From Candidatus Saccharimonadota bacterium (GTDB taxonomy: Bacteria; Patescibacteriota; Saccharimonadia; Saccharimonadales; Saccharimonadaceae), in contig JAFWLE010000009.1 of NCBI GenBank assembly GCA_017511205.1, forward strand, positions 1 through 64,000: DNA of 64,000 nt, written 5' to 3'. The position numbers and the translations under genes are program-made. Below, piece after piece: positions 26,368-35,583 of this stretch. The stretch's first letter is position 1; each line of letters opens with the position of its first letter. The notes under the pieces are model-generated. The model was not told the DNA's origin. It saw nothing but the letters and a program-made list of their open reading frames with translations, and did no database searches.

Positions 26368-26494
26368 ATAATGCAAGACTGGAAACTTCGTTTCTAAGGT
26401 CTGCTCAAGACAATAAAAATACTAGAGCAAGCTCTAGATTTTTATCATCTTTCGCATCCCTGGAAAAGCTTCGCTTTTCCCAGTCTTGCATTAT
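26368..26494. repeat. 127-bp multi-hairpin element with 15-bp terminal inverted repeats
   Basis: ATAATGCAAGACTGG (26368-26382) is exactly inverted at 26480-26494. Inside are GAAAC-TTC-GTTTC, the long ATAAAAAT-A-CTAGAGC-AA-GCTCTAG-ATTTTTAT hairpin (26412-26445), and GAAAAGC-TTC-GCTTTTC. No coding frame is visible. The right end lies 1 nt from tRNA-Ser. Confidence 0.75.
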
Positions 26495-26495
26495 C

Positions 26496-26590
26496 TGGCG
26501 GAGGGTGGGAGATTCGAACTCCCGCTCCAGGTCGCCCCAGACTAACGATTTAGCAAACCGTCCCCTTCAACCACTTGGGTAACCCTCCGC
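26496..26590 (-). tRNA. tRNA-Ser (anticodon GCT)
   Basis: A 95-nt class II tRNA: acceptor GCGGAGG pairs with CCTCCGC, anticodon stem ACGGT/ATCGT with loop TTGCTAA (anticodon GCT, codons AGC/AGU), a long variable arm, T-loop TTCGAAT, and encoded CCA at 26496-26498. Confidence 0.95.
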
Positions 26591-26647
26591 AGTGTTTCTA
26601 TTGTACCACACTTTCTTCTTTTTAGAAATGTGTGCTATAATTAGCTC

Positions 26648-27115
26648 ATGGTAAAATCATCTCAGCCAATCACTTGGCAAGCTGAAGAATACATCACTAG
26701 AGAGCACCACACCGGCTGGTACATCGGTCTAGCCGTCGTTACTTTAGCTCTTTCCGCCCTCGCCGTTTGGCAAAAATGGTGGACTTTTCTTGCACTCGTC
26801 ATTCTTAGCTGCGTTGCTATTCTCACTTCCAATCTTCGTCCACCGCGTAAAATCAAGTATCTGTTGGACGATAAAGGTCTCACCGAAGGTTCTAACCTCC
26901 ACAAATTCGAAGATTTCAAGGCTTTTGGTATTCTAAAGGAAGGCAACAATTATTCCGCCGTTCTCATTCCTAAGAAGCGTTTCGGCCTCAGCGTCAAAGT
27001 TTATTTCCCTGAAGGCAGTGGCGAAGCCATTGTTGACGCTCTCGGAGGTCGTCTTCCTATGGAAGAAATCAAGCAAGATTTTCTCGACAAAATCGTAAAT
27101 TTCTTGCGCATTTGA
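26648..27115 (+). CDS. Small two-helix membrane protein typical of CPR bacteria
   Basis: A 155-residue protein: ITWQAEEYITREHHTGWYIGLAVVTLALSALAVW and a second helix (46-63), then a soluble beta domain (IKYLLDDKGLTEGSNLHKFEDFKAFGI). The pattern resembles conserved uncharacterised Patescibacteria membrane proteins (DUF5673-like); family name uncertain. TATAAT at 26636-26641 is exactly 6 nt from the ATG, another leaderless arrangement. Confidence 0.6.
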   Translation: MVKSSQPITWQAEEYITREHHTGWYIGLAVVTLALSALAVWQKWWTFLALVILSCVAILTSNLRPPRKIKYLLDDKGLTEGSNLHKFEDFKAFGILKEGNNYSAVLIPKKRFGLSVKVYFPEGSGEAIVDALGGRLPMEEIKQDFLDKIVNFLRI

Positions 27116-27165
27116 AAAAAGTGTGCTAATATTAACATAAGTATATTAATTAAAAGGTGGGCAAA

Positions 27166-27810
27166 ATGGACCAAAATCAAACTCAATCACAACCTAGTCC
27201 TGTAGCGGACAACGATTTACAAAAAGCAATCGACGATATTACTAATACTACGAATGTAGACCCAGTTTTTTCTGACCCTGTCGCTGCCCCGTCTTCTGTC
27301 CCAGAAGGTGACACCGGCGAACTCGACGAAGCTGTTGGTCCATTCCCAGAACCAAAAGTATCTACCATTGAAAAAACCCCAGAGCCCATCGCTCCACTTG
27401 AGTCTATGAATATCCCAGAATTTAATATGCCTCCTGCGCCATCTGTTCCGGAAGCGGCTCCTGCGCCTGTAGCTCCGGCTCCAGCCCCAGTGGCTCCAGC
27501 TCCTGCTCCTACACCCGAACCAGCCCCCGCTCCAGCTCCTGCTCCTGCACCCGAACCAGCTCCAGAACCAATTCCAGAATCACTCAACACCAGCGAAGTG
27601 AAAAAAGCTGCTCTGCGTGACCTCGTACCACTTCTTGATAGAATTAGTATGGACGAATCCGAAAAATTCAAAATCTATCGTGACATTTTCGACGATCTCA
27701 AAGACTACACTATCTTAGAACCAGCTTACCGCGCCGCTCGTGAAATCAGCGACGAAACCGAACGCGCCGAAGCCCTTCTCTACCTCGTCAAATCTATCGA
27801 CAAAATGTAA
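27166..27810 (+). CDS. Pro/Ala-rich protein with small C-terminal helical domain
   Basis: A 214-residue protein. The first 60 residues are Asp/Thr-rich, residues 100-145 are tandem PAPAPVAPAP/PEPAPAP repeats (27455-27580), and residues 150-214 form a compact charged helical domain (KKAALRDLVPLLDRISMDESEKF...). The repeat would be extended and the C-terminus may bind a partner. No signal peptide. ATG 27166 has AGGTGGG upstream. Confidence 0.55.
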   Translation: MDQNQTQSQPSPVADNDLQKAIDDITNTTNVDPVFSDPVAAPSSVPEGDTGELDEAVGPFPEPKVSTIEKTPEPIAPLESMNIPEFNMPPAPSVPEAAPAPVAPAPAPVAPAPAPTPEPAPAPAPAPAPEPAPEPIPESLNTSEVKKAALRDLVPLLDRISMDESEKFKIYRDIFDDLKDYTILEPAYRAAREISDETERAEALLYLVKSIDKM

Positions 27811-28000
27811 TCCATTTTTACTTAGACATCCCTAAATTATTCACGTTCATGCAATCTTCTTATTGCGCGTCTTCTTTTTACTAATCATACGAAAAGTATA
27901 GCCGTTTTTTAGATTTTCTCTCATAACGACATGGCGACTACTTTTTTAAAACATGTCAAAAGCGCTTCGATAGTTACTTCAAACCAATATGATAAAATCA

Positions 28001-29510
28001 TTATTTCTTATTTTCTTCTGGATTTTCCCCTTTTTCCTTAAGCTTGGCAATAGCAAACCAAGCTAGATAAGAAGTAACCACAGCCGCACCAGCCGCCGCA
28101 GCACTAGCCGCAGCAACTCCAAGCGCATCAGGATTATCCCCATGATACAAATCTTCAGAAGTAACGACGCCTTGAGGAGCCTTATAACCTTCAATCAATT
28201 CAGAAGTAGAGTCAGAATTATCGGAAGATTCCAGTTCCGAAGCGTTCTTAGAAGAATTAGTACTAGACGCAGACTTAGAATTGTCCAAGCTACGCGTAGA
28301 ACTCTGTTCAGACGAAATATCTGTAGAAGTATTGTCATTTCTATTTACAATTTGAGATGGAGGAATCACATAATTGTTTGAATTTGAATTACTATAGCCG
28401 TCCAAATCTATTATGCACCTGACAGGTATGCCGAAGGAACGAGTATAGGAATACCCCGGCTCAAAAGTCATACCCGCAGTAATAACACCAAGTGAAGAAT
28501 TTAAAGAATCGCCAGACGATGACCATAAAGATCCAAAATCACTTTGAAGACCATGATAATCATTGTTCTCATAATAGCCTGAAAAAGGCAATGAAAGATT
28601 ATATTGAATACTATCAATATCATCCATACTCAGAGAAGAAGCTCCATCACCCGAACAAGCTGGGTCATAGGCATCACAAAGATCCCAAAATTCAGCATCT
28701 GACGGCATCCGCCAACCGATAGGACAAATGTCCTCAACAGCATCTCCTTGACTAACACCAGGTGCATAGCAGAAAGAACCAGCCGAAGCTGCACAATAAT
28801 TGTAAAAAATGCCATATTTATGACTGCCACTCCCAGTACCATATGGAAAGACACTATCTTTTAGATCAGTTACTATATTAGCCGACACAAGAGTATCGTT
28901 CCACTCATCAACTGCAATTGGATCAACAGAAAAATGATTCGTGCTGCAACCATTCATCAGACAATCTATAGATGAATAAGAAGCATTAGTAAGACCCGCC
29001 AAATCATAAAGATCGGCTACTTCATTCTCATCTACCTCAGTCGGGTCAAACCGTAAATTGTCTAGCATCCAGACATTCCCATCAGCAAGTCTTGCCACTT
29101 TGTATTGCTGACCATCACGACTATCAATAACATCCATATTCTCACCACTATTTTGGAGCGTATCATCAATATCCGAAACATCATATTGCATAGAAACCGG
29201 GTCAGATTTTTTCACGCATCTAACTGAGTTACCGTCGCTGCGATCGCCGAAGTAGTCGTTGGCTGGATCGACATCACTATCATCCACGTAGAGGTACCTC
29301 ATACTGCTATTATCGAGGCGAGTAGAAGACCAGAAGAGGCCGTAGTCGCCCTGAGCGCCCGCCGAGCCATCGAAGAAGTAGCCCGACAGAGGAGTAGAAA
29401 GAACAGCCATAAAGTCATTATAATCACTGTTGTATGCTGTATAAAGAGCCTGATATTCGCCACTAGAGCCGCCCGTAGGCATTCTCCAGCCAGCTGGACA
29501 GATAATTAGT
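28001..29510 (-). pseudogene. FISUMP-repeat surface protein, C-terminal part after a frameshift
   Basis: From about 29507 downward the frame reads ICPAGWRMPTGG, the signature of a FISUMP (Fibrobacter-type paralogous) domain, with a second copy from residue 150 of the segment (ICPIGWRMPSDAEFW). A Ser/Asn-rich stalk follows, then a C-terminal helix (ASAAAAGAAVVTSYLAWFAIA) with a charged tail, a membrane anchor. It has no plausible start of its own; an ATG at 29566 is out of context. The natural N-terminus is the gene at 29463-30491, which enters this region in another frame. The first FISUMP copy is truncated at its start. Confidence 0.7.
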
Positions 29511-30491
29511 GTCTTTATATATGACTGATGTATTATTAGAACCAGGTGTAGTAGCATTTGTCGCACTTAAAGCTATAGTATAAGAATTAGCCTCCCATAT
29601 AGCATGAAGGGTAATATTAGTATTATCAATGGTTTGGTCTATACCATAGTTAGAGTTAGCTGCATAAGTAATACCACCACAGGTTTGGTTACCAGTAATT
29701 GGATCATTAGTAGTGGCCACGTCACACCAGCCTCTGAAGGTATATCCTGTTCTAGTTGGTGTAGCACTAGAAAGTACTGTATAGCTCTGAGCTGCGGAAG
29801 TATCTCCAGCTATTTCCGCACTTTGGGGATTAGGTGAAGGCATATTATTAACTGTGTCTTCTGCGTTCTCGTCATAAGTAATGCTATAAACTATATTATT
29901 GGATACGGCTCTAATGATATACGTATTGCTATAAGATCCAGCTGGAAGGCTAGAACTTACTCTAGCACCAATAGACAAAGTATAAGTATTATTGGAACTA
30001 TTGGCTACGTGTGTAATATCCAGAAGATCACCAGTTGTAGTTGGTGATGGCAAGAAGTTAGTATTATTAGTAATAGTTTGTGGTGTAGAACCACTATTAT
30101 CTATATACTGACTAGGCTTATAGCCCCATTTATCGTTATAAGCCGTACCAGAAGAATCGGAAAAAGTAGCTTCCGAAACAGCCGAATTAAGAGTATAAAT
30201 CTCATGGTTAGATGAATCAGTTAGACTGGTAGTATTATTATTAGCTGCAATAGAAAGAGTATAGCCTGTGAAGTTATCCGTCCTTACTGTAATAGCAGCA
30301 TCTGATGATTTACCAAATGCTCCATTAGCACCTGGCAGAATATCTACCGAAAGCGTATCGGTACTAACACCAAGAGTGAGAGTAGCTTTTTTGGCTTCGG
30401 CAAAAGCATTAGAAGCATTCAAATCACTAAAACTAACAAAGGCTAAGACTAAGAAAACTCCTAAACTAAAACGAAGTAGCCTCCACTTCAT
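29463..30491 (-). CDS. Secreted surface protein, N-terminal part, frameshifted
   Basis: A 342-residue frame with signal peptide (1-30), an Asn/Ser/Thr-rich beta region, and a Listeria-Bacteroides repeat (SITYDENAEDTVNNMP...TRTGYTFRGW...). The last residues are out-of-frame: from about residue 325 the reading meets SSWLENAYGRL and stops, whereas the shifted frame reads ICPAGWRMP. The joined product would be a long anchored surface protein. The start overlaps the upstream gene's stop by one base (TAATG), suggesting coupling. Confidence 0.65.
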   Translation of the reverse strand: MKWRLLRFSLGVFLVLAFVSFSDLNASNAFAEAKKATLTLGVSTDTLSVDILPGANGAFGKSSDAAITVRTDNFTGYTLSIAANNNTTSLTDSSNHEIYTLNSAVSEATFSDSSGTAYNDKWGYKPSQYIDNSGSTPQTITNNTNFLPSPTTTGDLLDITHVANSSNNTYTLSIGARVSSSLPAGSYSNTYIIRAVSNNIVYSITYDENAEDTVNNMPSPNPQSAEIAGDTSAAQSYTVLSSATPTRTGYTFRGWCDVATTNDPITGNQTCGGITYAANSNYGIDQTIDNTNITLHAIWEANSYTIALSATNATTPGSNNTSVIYKDTNYLSSWLENAYGRL

Positions 30492-31408
30492 TATTCGCCT
30501 TCTCTATTCTCCTCATTTATTACATTACCGCCTTGGTTCCCAGTTTCTCCCGAATTTATATCATCCGAAACCTCCACCTCAACCGTTTCTTCTTTCTTTT
30601 CTGTTCCTGTCTCATAAGTATAGGCTTTGTGCACTTCAAGCTTCGCCTTTCTCAACTGCTCATCGGTAAGAGTGGAGAGCTCAAAAGCATGGAAAAGTTG
30701 AGTTTGCTCCGGCTCAATACCTTCTGCATAAAGTGAGGCTACATCAAGAGGATTCCCCTCTTCGTCCTTTGCCACAATTTCAATCGCAATAGATAGCTTT
30801 TCTTTGGAAATATTCTTTACTTTTACAGGAATTGCACTATTCGTGCCATACTCATCTTCAATCTGTTCCAACTCACCAATCTCAATCTCAATCATATCAT
30901 CCATTATTTTCTTCGTTGTCGCATTTTCCTCATCCGTAGTATCATAATTCGACGGCAGTAAAGCTACATTCTCTTCTCCAGTACCTGGTTCTTCGTGACT
31001 CCTAGTCATTACTACTAAGATTCCAACTACCACTGCCACGACCGCCACAAAAAGCAATCCCACACCAATTAGTTTTTTAGTATCTATCTTCTTAAGCGAA
31101 ACTTTTTTCTTCTTTTTTGCAGATGTGATAGTATTTCCCGAAGTGCTACCAACACTTGATTTAGTAACCGCTTCACTTACTTTCGAACGCGATTCATTTG
31201 TATTTTTCTCTGTAACCACATGCGATACCGCTTGCCTCTCATTTGAGGCTACCCGGTCTGTAGCAGAAGTCGATGCCGAACTCGCCGTCCGACCCGCAGT
31301 TACACTTGACGGCTGGCTCGTCGCCTGGCGCAATTCCGCCACATGTTCAGCACTCCGAGTTTTCAACCCATCAATACCCACAGAACTCTTTTTTTTATAA
31401 CCATCCAT
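30491..31408 (-). CDS. Single-pass membrane protein with extracellular beta domain
   Basis: A 305-residue protein: Ser/Ala-rich cytoplasmic segment (1-100), a basic KKKKK stretch, one membrane helix (112-132), and an external domain (EIEIGELEQIEDEYGTNSAIPVKVKNISKEK) of the FxLYD/DUF-type kind seen in envelope proteins. The C-terminus is acidic. It is first in a two-gene unit with the frameshifted surface protein; the promoter is at 31437-31466 and AAGGAG lies 10 nt from the ATG. Confidence 0.6.
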   Translation of the reverse strand: MDGYKKKSSVGIDGLKTRSAEHVAELRQATSQPSSVTAGRTASSASTSATDRVASNERQAVSHVVTEKNTNESRSKVSEAVTKSSVGSTSGNTITSAKKKKKVSLKKIDTKKLIGVGLLFVAVVAVVVGILVVMTRSHEEPGTGEENVALLPSNYDTTDEENATTKKIMDDMIEIEIGELEQIEDEYGTNSAIPVKVKNISKEKLSIAIEIVAKDEEGNPLDVASLYAEGIEPEQTQLFHAFELSTLTDEQLRKAKLEVHKAYTYETGTEKKEETVEVEVSDDINSGETGNQGGNVINEENREGE

Positions 31409-31436
31409 AACACAACCTCTCCTTATATACCCCCCA

Positions 31437-31466
31437 ATTATATACCATCCTGTTTATGCTTGTCAA
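31437..31466 (-). promoter_or_regulatory. Consensus promoter
   Basis: On the minus strand TTGACA (31461-31466) and TATAAT (31437-31442) are 18 nt apart. It drives the membrane-protein gene at 31408 with a conventional 5' leader containing AAGGAG. Confidence 0.8.
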
Positions 31467-31549
31467 TTGTCTTTTTACCATCCATCAATTAATTCACCAA
31501 AACTAACTTATAATTCTATCAATAATCAAAAATGACTTGAAATTCACTC

Positions 31550-31665
31550 AAAATTATTTCGAAGAAATAATTTTGCCATAATCAAAAAATGACTTGGAAT
31601 TCACTTCCAAGTCATTTTTCATACTAATTTTCTTCATTGGGGCTTCTTTTTGAAAAAGAAGTCCC
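31550..31665 (-). terminator. Stacked hairpins and terminator downstream of groEL
   Basis: Three hairpins follow the groEL stop: a 13-position stem at 31639-31665, a terminator AAAAATGACTTGGAA/TTCCAAGTCATTTTT (31585-31619, T-run on both strands), and AAAATTATTTC/GAAATAATTTT (31550-31574). A partial second copy of the terminator's left half lies at 31522-31548. Confidence 0.75.
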
Positions 31666-31672
31666 AATTTCT

Positions 31673-33292
31673 TTAGTACATCCCTCCCATATCCGGCGCT
31701 GCCGCCAGTGGCTTTTCTTCTGGGATCTCTGTAATTAAAGCTCCCATCGTAATCGCCGTCGCCGCAATTGACACCGCATTCTTCACGGCTTCCTTAGTTA
31801 CTTTAGCTGGATCAATCACACCAGCTTTTTTCAAATCTACTAAGCCTTTTTCTGGTGCCATCACATTCACACCCATTCCTGGCTTAGCTTTTTCTACTTC
31901 CGCCAGTAACGCCTGTGCATTTAATCCTGCATTTTCTGTAATATGTACAAACGGTGTCACCAGAGCCTTTTTCACAATCTTTTCACCATCAGTCTCAGGC
32001 TTAATTCCACTTACGATATTCACTAGCGTAATCCCACCGCCAGTCACAATACCTTCTGCTAGAGCTGCTTTCGTAGCCGCCACTGCATCATCTACTCGGA
32101 ATTTCTTCTCATCAATCTCAGTTTCCGTCGCTCCGCCTACCTTAATCACCGCCACCTTACCAGAAAGTGCCGCTGCCCGTTTCTCAAATTCTTCTCTCTC
32201 ATAATCCGTCTTAGCTAACTCTGCCTGTTTATGAATCAGACCAATTCTCTCCGCAATCGCTTTCGCCGAACCTGCGCCCTTAATAATAGTCGTCTCGTCC
32301 TTCGTCGCAATCACTTTCGCCGCCGAACCAAGTACTTCTAGGCCAACTTCTTCAAGCTTCAAACCTTTGTCTTCCGAAACCACCGTCGCGTCAGTCAGAA
32401 TCGCGATGTCCTCCATAATTTCTTTACGTCTTTCACCAAATGATGGCGCCTTCAGAACTAATGAATTAAACGCACCCTTCAGTTTATTCAGCACCAGAAG
32501 CGACAAAGCCTCCCCCGAAACTTCTTCCGCAATTACCACTAAATCTTTCTTACCAGCCTCAGCCATTTTTTCGAGCAAAGGTAACACATCCGAAGCCGCC
32601 GAAATCTTTTTATCCGTTATCAAAACTAACGGCTTTTCAAACACTGCTTCTTGCCTATTTACATCCGTCACAAAGAATGGTGAAGAATATCCCTTATCAT
32701 AAGAAAATCCTTCCACAATTTCCTCTTCCATCTCCAGCCCTTGACCAGCCTCTACTGTCACTACTCCATCTTTACCAATTTTCGAAATCACTTCCGCAAT
32801 CAGCTTGCCAATCTCCGCATCACCTGCCGAAATTGTCGCGACCTCCGCTACCTTATCTGAATTTCCTTCAATCTTTTCTGCCGATTTCTCAATGCCTTTC
32901 ACTACTTCAGCACCAGCTTTTTCGATGCCTTTTCTTAGTTCCATCGGATTCACACCCGCTACAATCAACTTATTTGCTTCGTTAAGAATATTATAAGTTA
33001 GAACCGTCACCGTAGTAGTACCGTCACCAGCCACCTTGTTCAGCTTCTGCGCTGCAGTCTTAATTAGCTTTGCTCCCACTGCCTCGCCTAAAGTCTCCTC
33101 TTTATTAGGTAGCTCCACTGCCTCTGCTACCGTCACACCATCGTGCGTGATTACCGGCGCTCCATAATCTTTCTCAATCACTACGTTTTTACCCTTCGGC
33201 CCAAACGTCACTTTCACCGCATCATATAATTGTTTTGCACCAGATAGCACCTTTTCTCGTGCCTCTGTTTCATAAAATATCTTTTTTGCCAT
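31673..33292 (-). CDS. groEL: Chaperonin GroEL (Hsp60)
   Basis: A 539-residue chaperonin. The start AKKIFYETEAREKVLSGAKQ, the VTFGPKGKNVVIEKDYG block, GDGTTTVTVL (ATP site with catalytic Asp), and the C-terminal MGGMY tail are all present. It forms the folding cage with GroES, the next gene upstream. The GGM-rich tail is shorter than in some species. The two genes form one CIRCE-regulated operon. Confidence 0.97.
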   Translation of the reverse strand: MAKKIFYETEAREKVLSGAKQLYDAVKVTFGPKGKNVVIEKDYGAPVITHDGVTVAEAVELPNKEETLGEAVGAKLIKTAAQKLNKVAGDGTTTVTVLTYNILNEANKLIVAGVNPMELRKGIEKAGAEVVKGIEKSAEKIEGNSDKVAEVATISAGDAEIGKLIAEVISKIGKDGVVTVEAGQGLEMEEEIVEGFSYDKGYSSPFFVTDVNRQEAVFEKPLVLITDKKISAASDVLPLLEKMAEAGKKDLVVIAEEVSGEALSLLVLNKLKGAFNSLVLKAPSFGERRKEIMEDIAILTDATVVSEDKGLKLEEVGLEVLGSAAKVIATKDETTIIKGAGSAKAIAERIGLIHKQAELAKTDYEREEFEKRAAALSGKVAVIKVGGATETEIDEKKFRVDDAVAATKAALAEGIVTGGGITLVNIVSGIKPETDGEKIVKKALVTPFVHITENAGLNAQALLAEVEKAKPGMGVNVMAPEKGLVDLKKAGVIDPAKVTKEAVKNAVSIAATAITMGALITEIPEEKPLAAAPDMGGMY

Positions 33293-33339
33293 TTTCTCTC
33301 CTTTTTAAAGTTTTCCACAACTTTTCCACAAGTTTATCT

Positions 33340-33594
33340 CTATAAAGTTGCCAAAATGTCTTCTTCTTTCAAGATAATATAATCAGTTCCTTCCACCTTC
33401 ACATCTGTAGTCGAATACTCCTTATAAACAATCTTATCGCCCTTTTTCACTGCTTTTACCTCTGGTCCCACCGACTCTACCAAAGCATAAGCTGGCTTTT
33501 CCTTAGCTTCGCCAAGCAATATTCCAGACTTAGTTTTTTCTAGTGGCTTTTCCACCTTCGCCACTACTCTATCCTTTAATGGTTTTAATGTCAT
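33340..33594 (-). CDS. groES: Co-chaperonin GroES (Hsp10)
   Basis: An 84-residue lid protein for GroEL: LKPLKDRVVAKVEK start, mobile loop region KTKSGILLGEAKEKP, and the YKEYSTTDVKVEGTDYIILKEEDILA end. ATG 33594 is chosen because AAAAGGAG precedes it; an upstream in-frame GTG would lie at the -10 box. It is 47 nt ahead of groEL. Confidence 0.97.
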   Translation of the reverse strand: MTLKPLKDRVVAKVEKPLEKTKSGILLGEAKEKPAYALVESVGPEVKAVKKGDKIVYKEYSTTDVKVEGTDYIILKEEDILATL

Positions 33595-33637
33595 TTTACT
33601 CCTTTTCTGACCGCCGCATCGCGATCCATCTACCCCC

Positions 33638-33679
33638 ATTATAGCACAAAAATTAGCACTTGCAACCCCCGAGTGCTAA
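33638..33679 (-). promoter_or_regulatory. CIRCE operator and groESL promoter
   Basis: TTAGCACTT (33653-33661), 9 nt, GAGTGCTAA (33671-33679) match CIRCE with one change. The minus-strand promoter is TTGCAA at 33660-33665, 16 nt, TATAAT at 33638-33643, so HrcA binding would block it. It is the second CIRCE site here, linking groESL and dnaJ to one regulon. Confidence 0.9.
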
Positions 33680-33682
33680 TTC

Positions 33683-34264
33683 TTATTTTACCTCTATAAT
33701 TACCAGGCTCCCCTGCTTTTTTAATGTCAAATTTCGACCTCGCATCCACTCATCCACCGCCTTTGCTACTCCAGGAAGAGCTTCATTGGTATAATCATGC
33801 ACTATTACCACCCCACCTGGCACCATTTTATCTTCCACTAATTTCAAACTATCTCTAATCGACTCATAAAAATCTCCATCTAAAAAAGCAAACGCAATTT
33901 TTGACGGCAAATCCTCTGAAGTTAGTTCCGAAAACCACGCCTTCTTAATTACTGGCACCTTGAATCCTGCCCTCAGAAAGCGTTCCTTCACTTCTCTTTT
34001 AGTCACCAATAGCTCACCCTTTTGAAAATCTTTTCCTATTTCAGAAAAATCTGAATTCGTTTTTTCGGGCAAACCTTCAAACGAGTCATAAAGCCACAAC
34101 CGATGTGGAGTATTTTTCACCACCTCTGCAAGTAGTAGCGACGTATCCCCTTTATAGCACCCCAGCTCCACAAAATCCCCCTCAAGCTTCAAGGCCTCAC
34201 GCGCTAGCTCAATTATCTTCGAAGTTTCTACCTCAGAAACCTGATCATTTTTCCACGCTGTCAA
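33683..34264 (-). CDS. TylF-family class I SAM-dependent methyltransferase
   Basis: A 193-residue protein with FVELGCYKGDTS (SAM-binding loop), the family motif LYDSFEGLP, AFLDGDFYESIRDSL and VVIVHDY, all typical of TylF/MycF sugar or small-molecule O-methyltransferases. The TTG start (34264) has GGGAG 6 nt upstream and overlaps the acetate-kinase gene by 20 nt. The substrate is unknown; a surface sugar is one option. Confidence 0.8.
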   Translation of the reverse strand: MTAWKNDQVSEVETSKIIELAREALKLEGDFVELGCYKGDTSLLLAEVVKNTPHRLWLYDSFEGLPEKTNSDFSEIGKDFQKGELLVTKREVKERFLRAGFKVPVIKKAWFSELTSEDLPSKIAFAFLDGDFYESIRDSLKLVEDKMVPGGVVIVHDYTNEALPGVAKAVDEWMRGRNLTLKKQGSLVIIEVK

Positions 34265-35447
34265 GCAGTTCTCCCGCTTTCTTAATCATATACGCCGCTT
34301 CGTTAGTCGGAATAATATATACCGGTTTCGATCCATCTTCCGCAATATTTGCGTACCCCTTTGTTTTATCAATTGAAGCATCTTGTTTGATTTCAAATCC
34401 CATAAATTCCAATTTATCTATCACTGCATTCCTCACTGGGATTGATCTTTCTCCAATCGTTGCTGTAAACACAATCGCATCCACTCCTCCCATTTTTGCG
34501 GCAAATTCACCGATTTTTCCAGCTACCCCATCTACAAACAAATCAAACGCTTTCGCAGCTTTCGAATCATCTTCCTCCGCGCCAGCAATAATTTCCCGCA
34601 TATCAGATGAGCCCGCCATTGCAAGTAACCCTGATTTTTTAATCATCACCTTAATTGCTTCTTCTGCGCCAAGCTTCTCACCTAAGAGCGCACCAATCGT
34701 CGGATCAATTGAGCCAGTCCTCGTAGAGGACATCAATCCTTCGAGCGGCGTCTCACCCATCGAAGTATAAGCCGGTTCTCCATCGACAAATGCTGTCACC
34801 GAGCAACCCGATCCTAGATGGCACACAATCATTTTCTTCTCAAGTAGACCCAACTCTTTCACACGCCCTATAATATATCCATATGACGAGCCATGCGCTC
34901 CATACCGCGCCAATTCAAATTCTTTAACCACCTCATCCGGCAAAGCATATTCTACATCTCGCCTCGAAGGTCGCGTCAAAGCTTCCGAATCGCTCATCGT
35001 CAGCACAGGCACACCAGGGAAAGTCGCCATCGCATTCTTCAACCCCCGAATCGCTCCTGGTACATGTAAAGGATAGGTCAGCTTCGCCTTTTCGAGTTCC
35101 CGGAAAGTCTCCTCATCCGCAATATGGTGTTTAGTAAAGTATTTCCCCGCCGCCGGGGTCCTTACTAGTATCCCATCAAGTGGATGTGCTTCATTAATAA
35201 ATCCTTCTTTTTCAAATATACCCTTCGCTTCTTTAAACGCATTTTCTAACGAATCCCATTTTTTATCAACTAGTTCTTCCGAACCATCTGCTCTAGTAAT
35301 TGTACAAATAAACCTCTTCTTACCATCTTCTTCTACCCCCTCAAAATAAAGTGAGCAGACTTCGTCATCGCCCTCATACAGCGAAAACTTCTCGCTCGAA
35401 GAACCCGAATTTAAAACTAAAAAAATCTTTGTATTATTATTTCCCAT
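34245..35447 (-). CDS. Acetate kinase family, divergent
   Basis: A 400-residue acetokinase-fold protein. Residues equivalent to the known active site appear conserved: LNSGSSS (Asn), VRTP (Arg), PLHVP (His), SDSEA (Asp), YGAHGSS (His), STRTGSIDP (Arg), and PTNEAAY (Glu), although motif surroundings differ from typical AckA (for example AHGSSY where FHGTSH is usual). It would make ATP from acetyl phosphate or a related acyl phosphate. No phosphotransacetylase is next to it. AAAGGAG precedes the ATG. Confidence 0.8.
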   Translation of the reverse strand: MGNNNTKIFLVLNSGSSSEKFSLYEGDDEVCSLYFEGVEEDGKKRFICTITRADGSEELVDKKWDSLENAFKEAKGIFEKEGFINEAHPLDGILVRTPAAGKYFTKHHIADEETFRELEKAKLTYPLHVPGAIRGLKNAMATFPGVPVLTMSDSEALTRPSRRDVEYALPDEVVKEFELARYGAHGSSYGYIIGRVKELGLLEKKMIVCHLGSGCSVTAFVDGEPAYTSMGETPLEGLMSSTRTGSIDPTIGALLGEKLGAEEAIKVMIKKSGLLAMAGSSDMREIIAGAEEDDSKAAKAFDLFVDGVAGKIGEFAAKMGGVDAIVFTATIGERSIPVRNAVIDKLEFMGFEIKQDASIDKTKGYANIAEDGSKPVYIIPTNEAAYMIKKAGELLDSVEK

Positions 35448-35583
35448 TTTTCTCCTTTTCTCTATTATATCACAAAAATCAGAGCCTTTCTAAACCTACA
35501 CTCTACATGGCGTCATCGTAGAGAGTTATTCAATAAGTCTCTCATTCCTAATCAATCACAATACACAATTAACTTAATCCAGG

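Noticed and set aside
26368-26494. attC site of an integron
   Set aside because: The inverted repeats lack the GTTRRRY/RYYYAAC boxes and no integrase is present.
27183-27671. Gly/Ala-rich minus-strand frame
   Set aside because: It is the shadow of the Pro/Ala repeats of the plus-strand gene at 27166-27810.
27811-28000. Gap before the FISUMP gene
   Set aside because: Examined on both strands; no promoter, hairpin or gene convincing enough to list.
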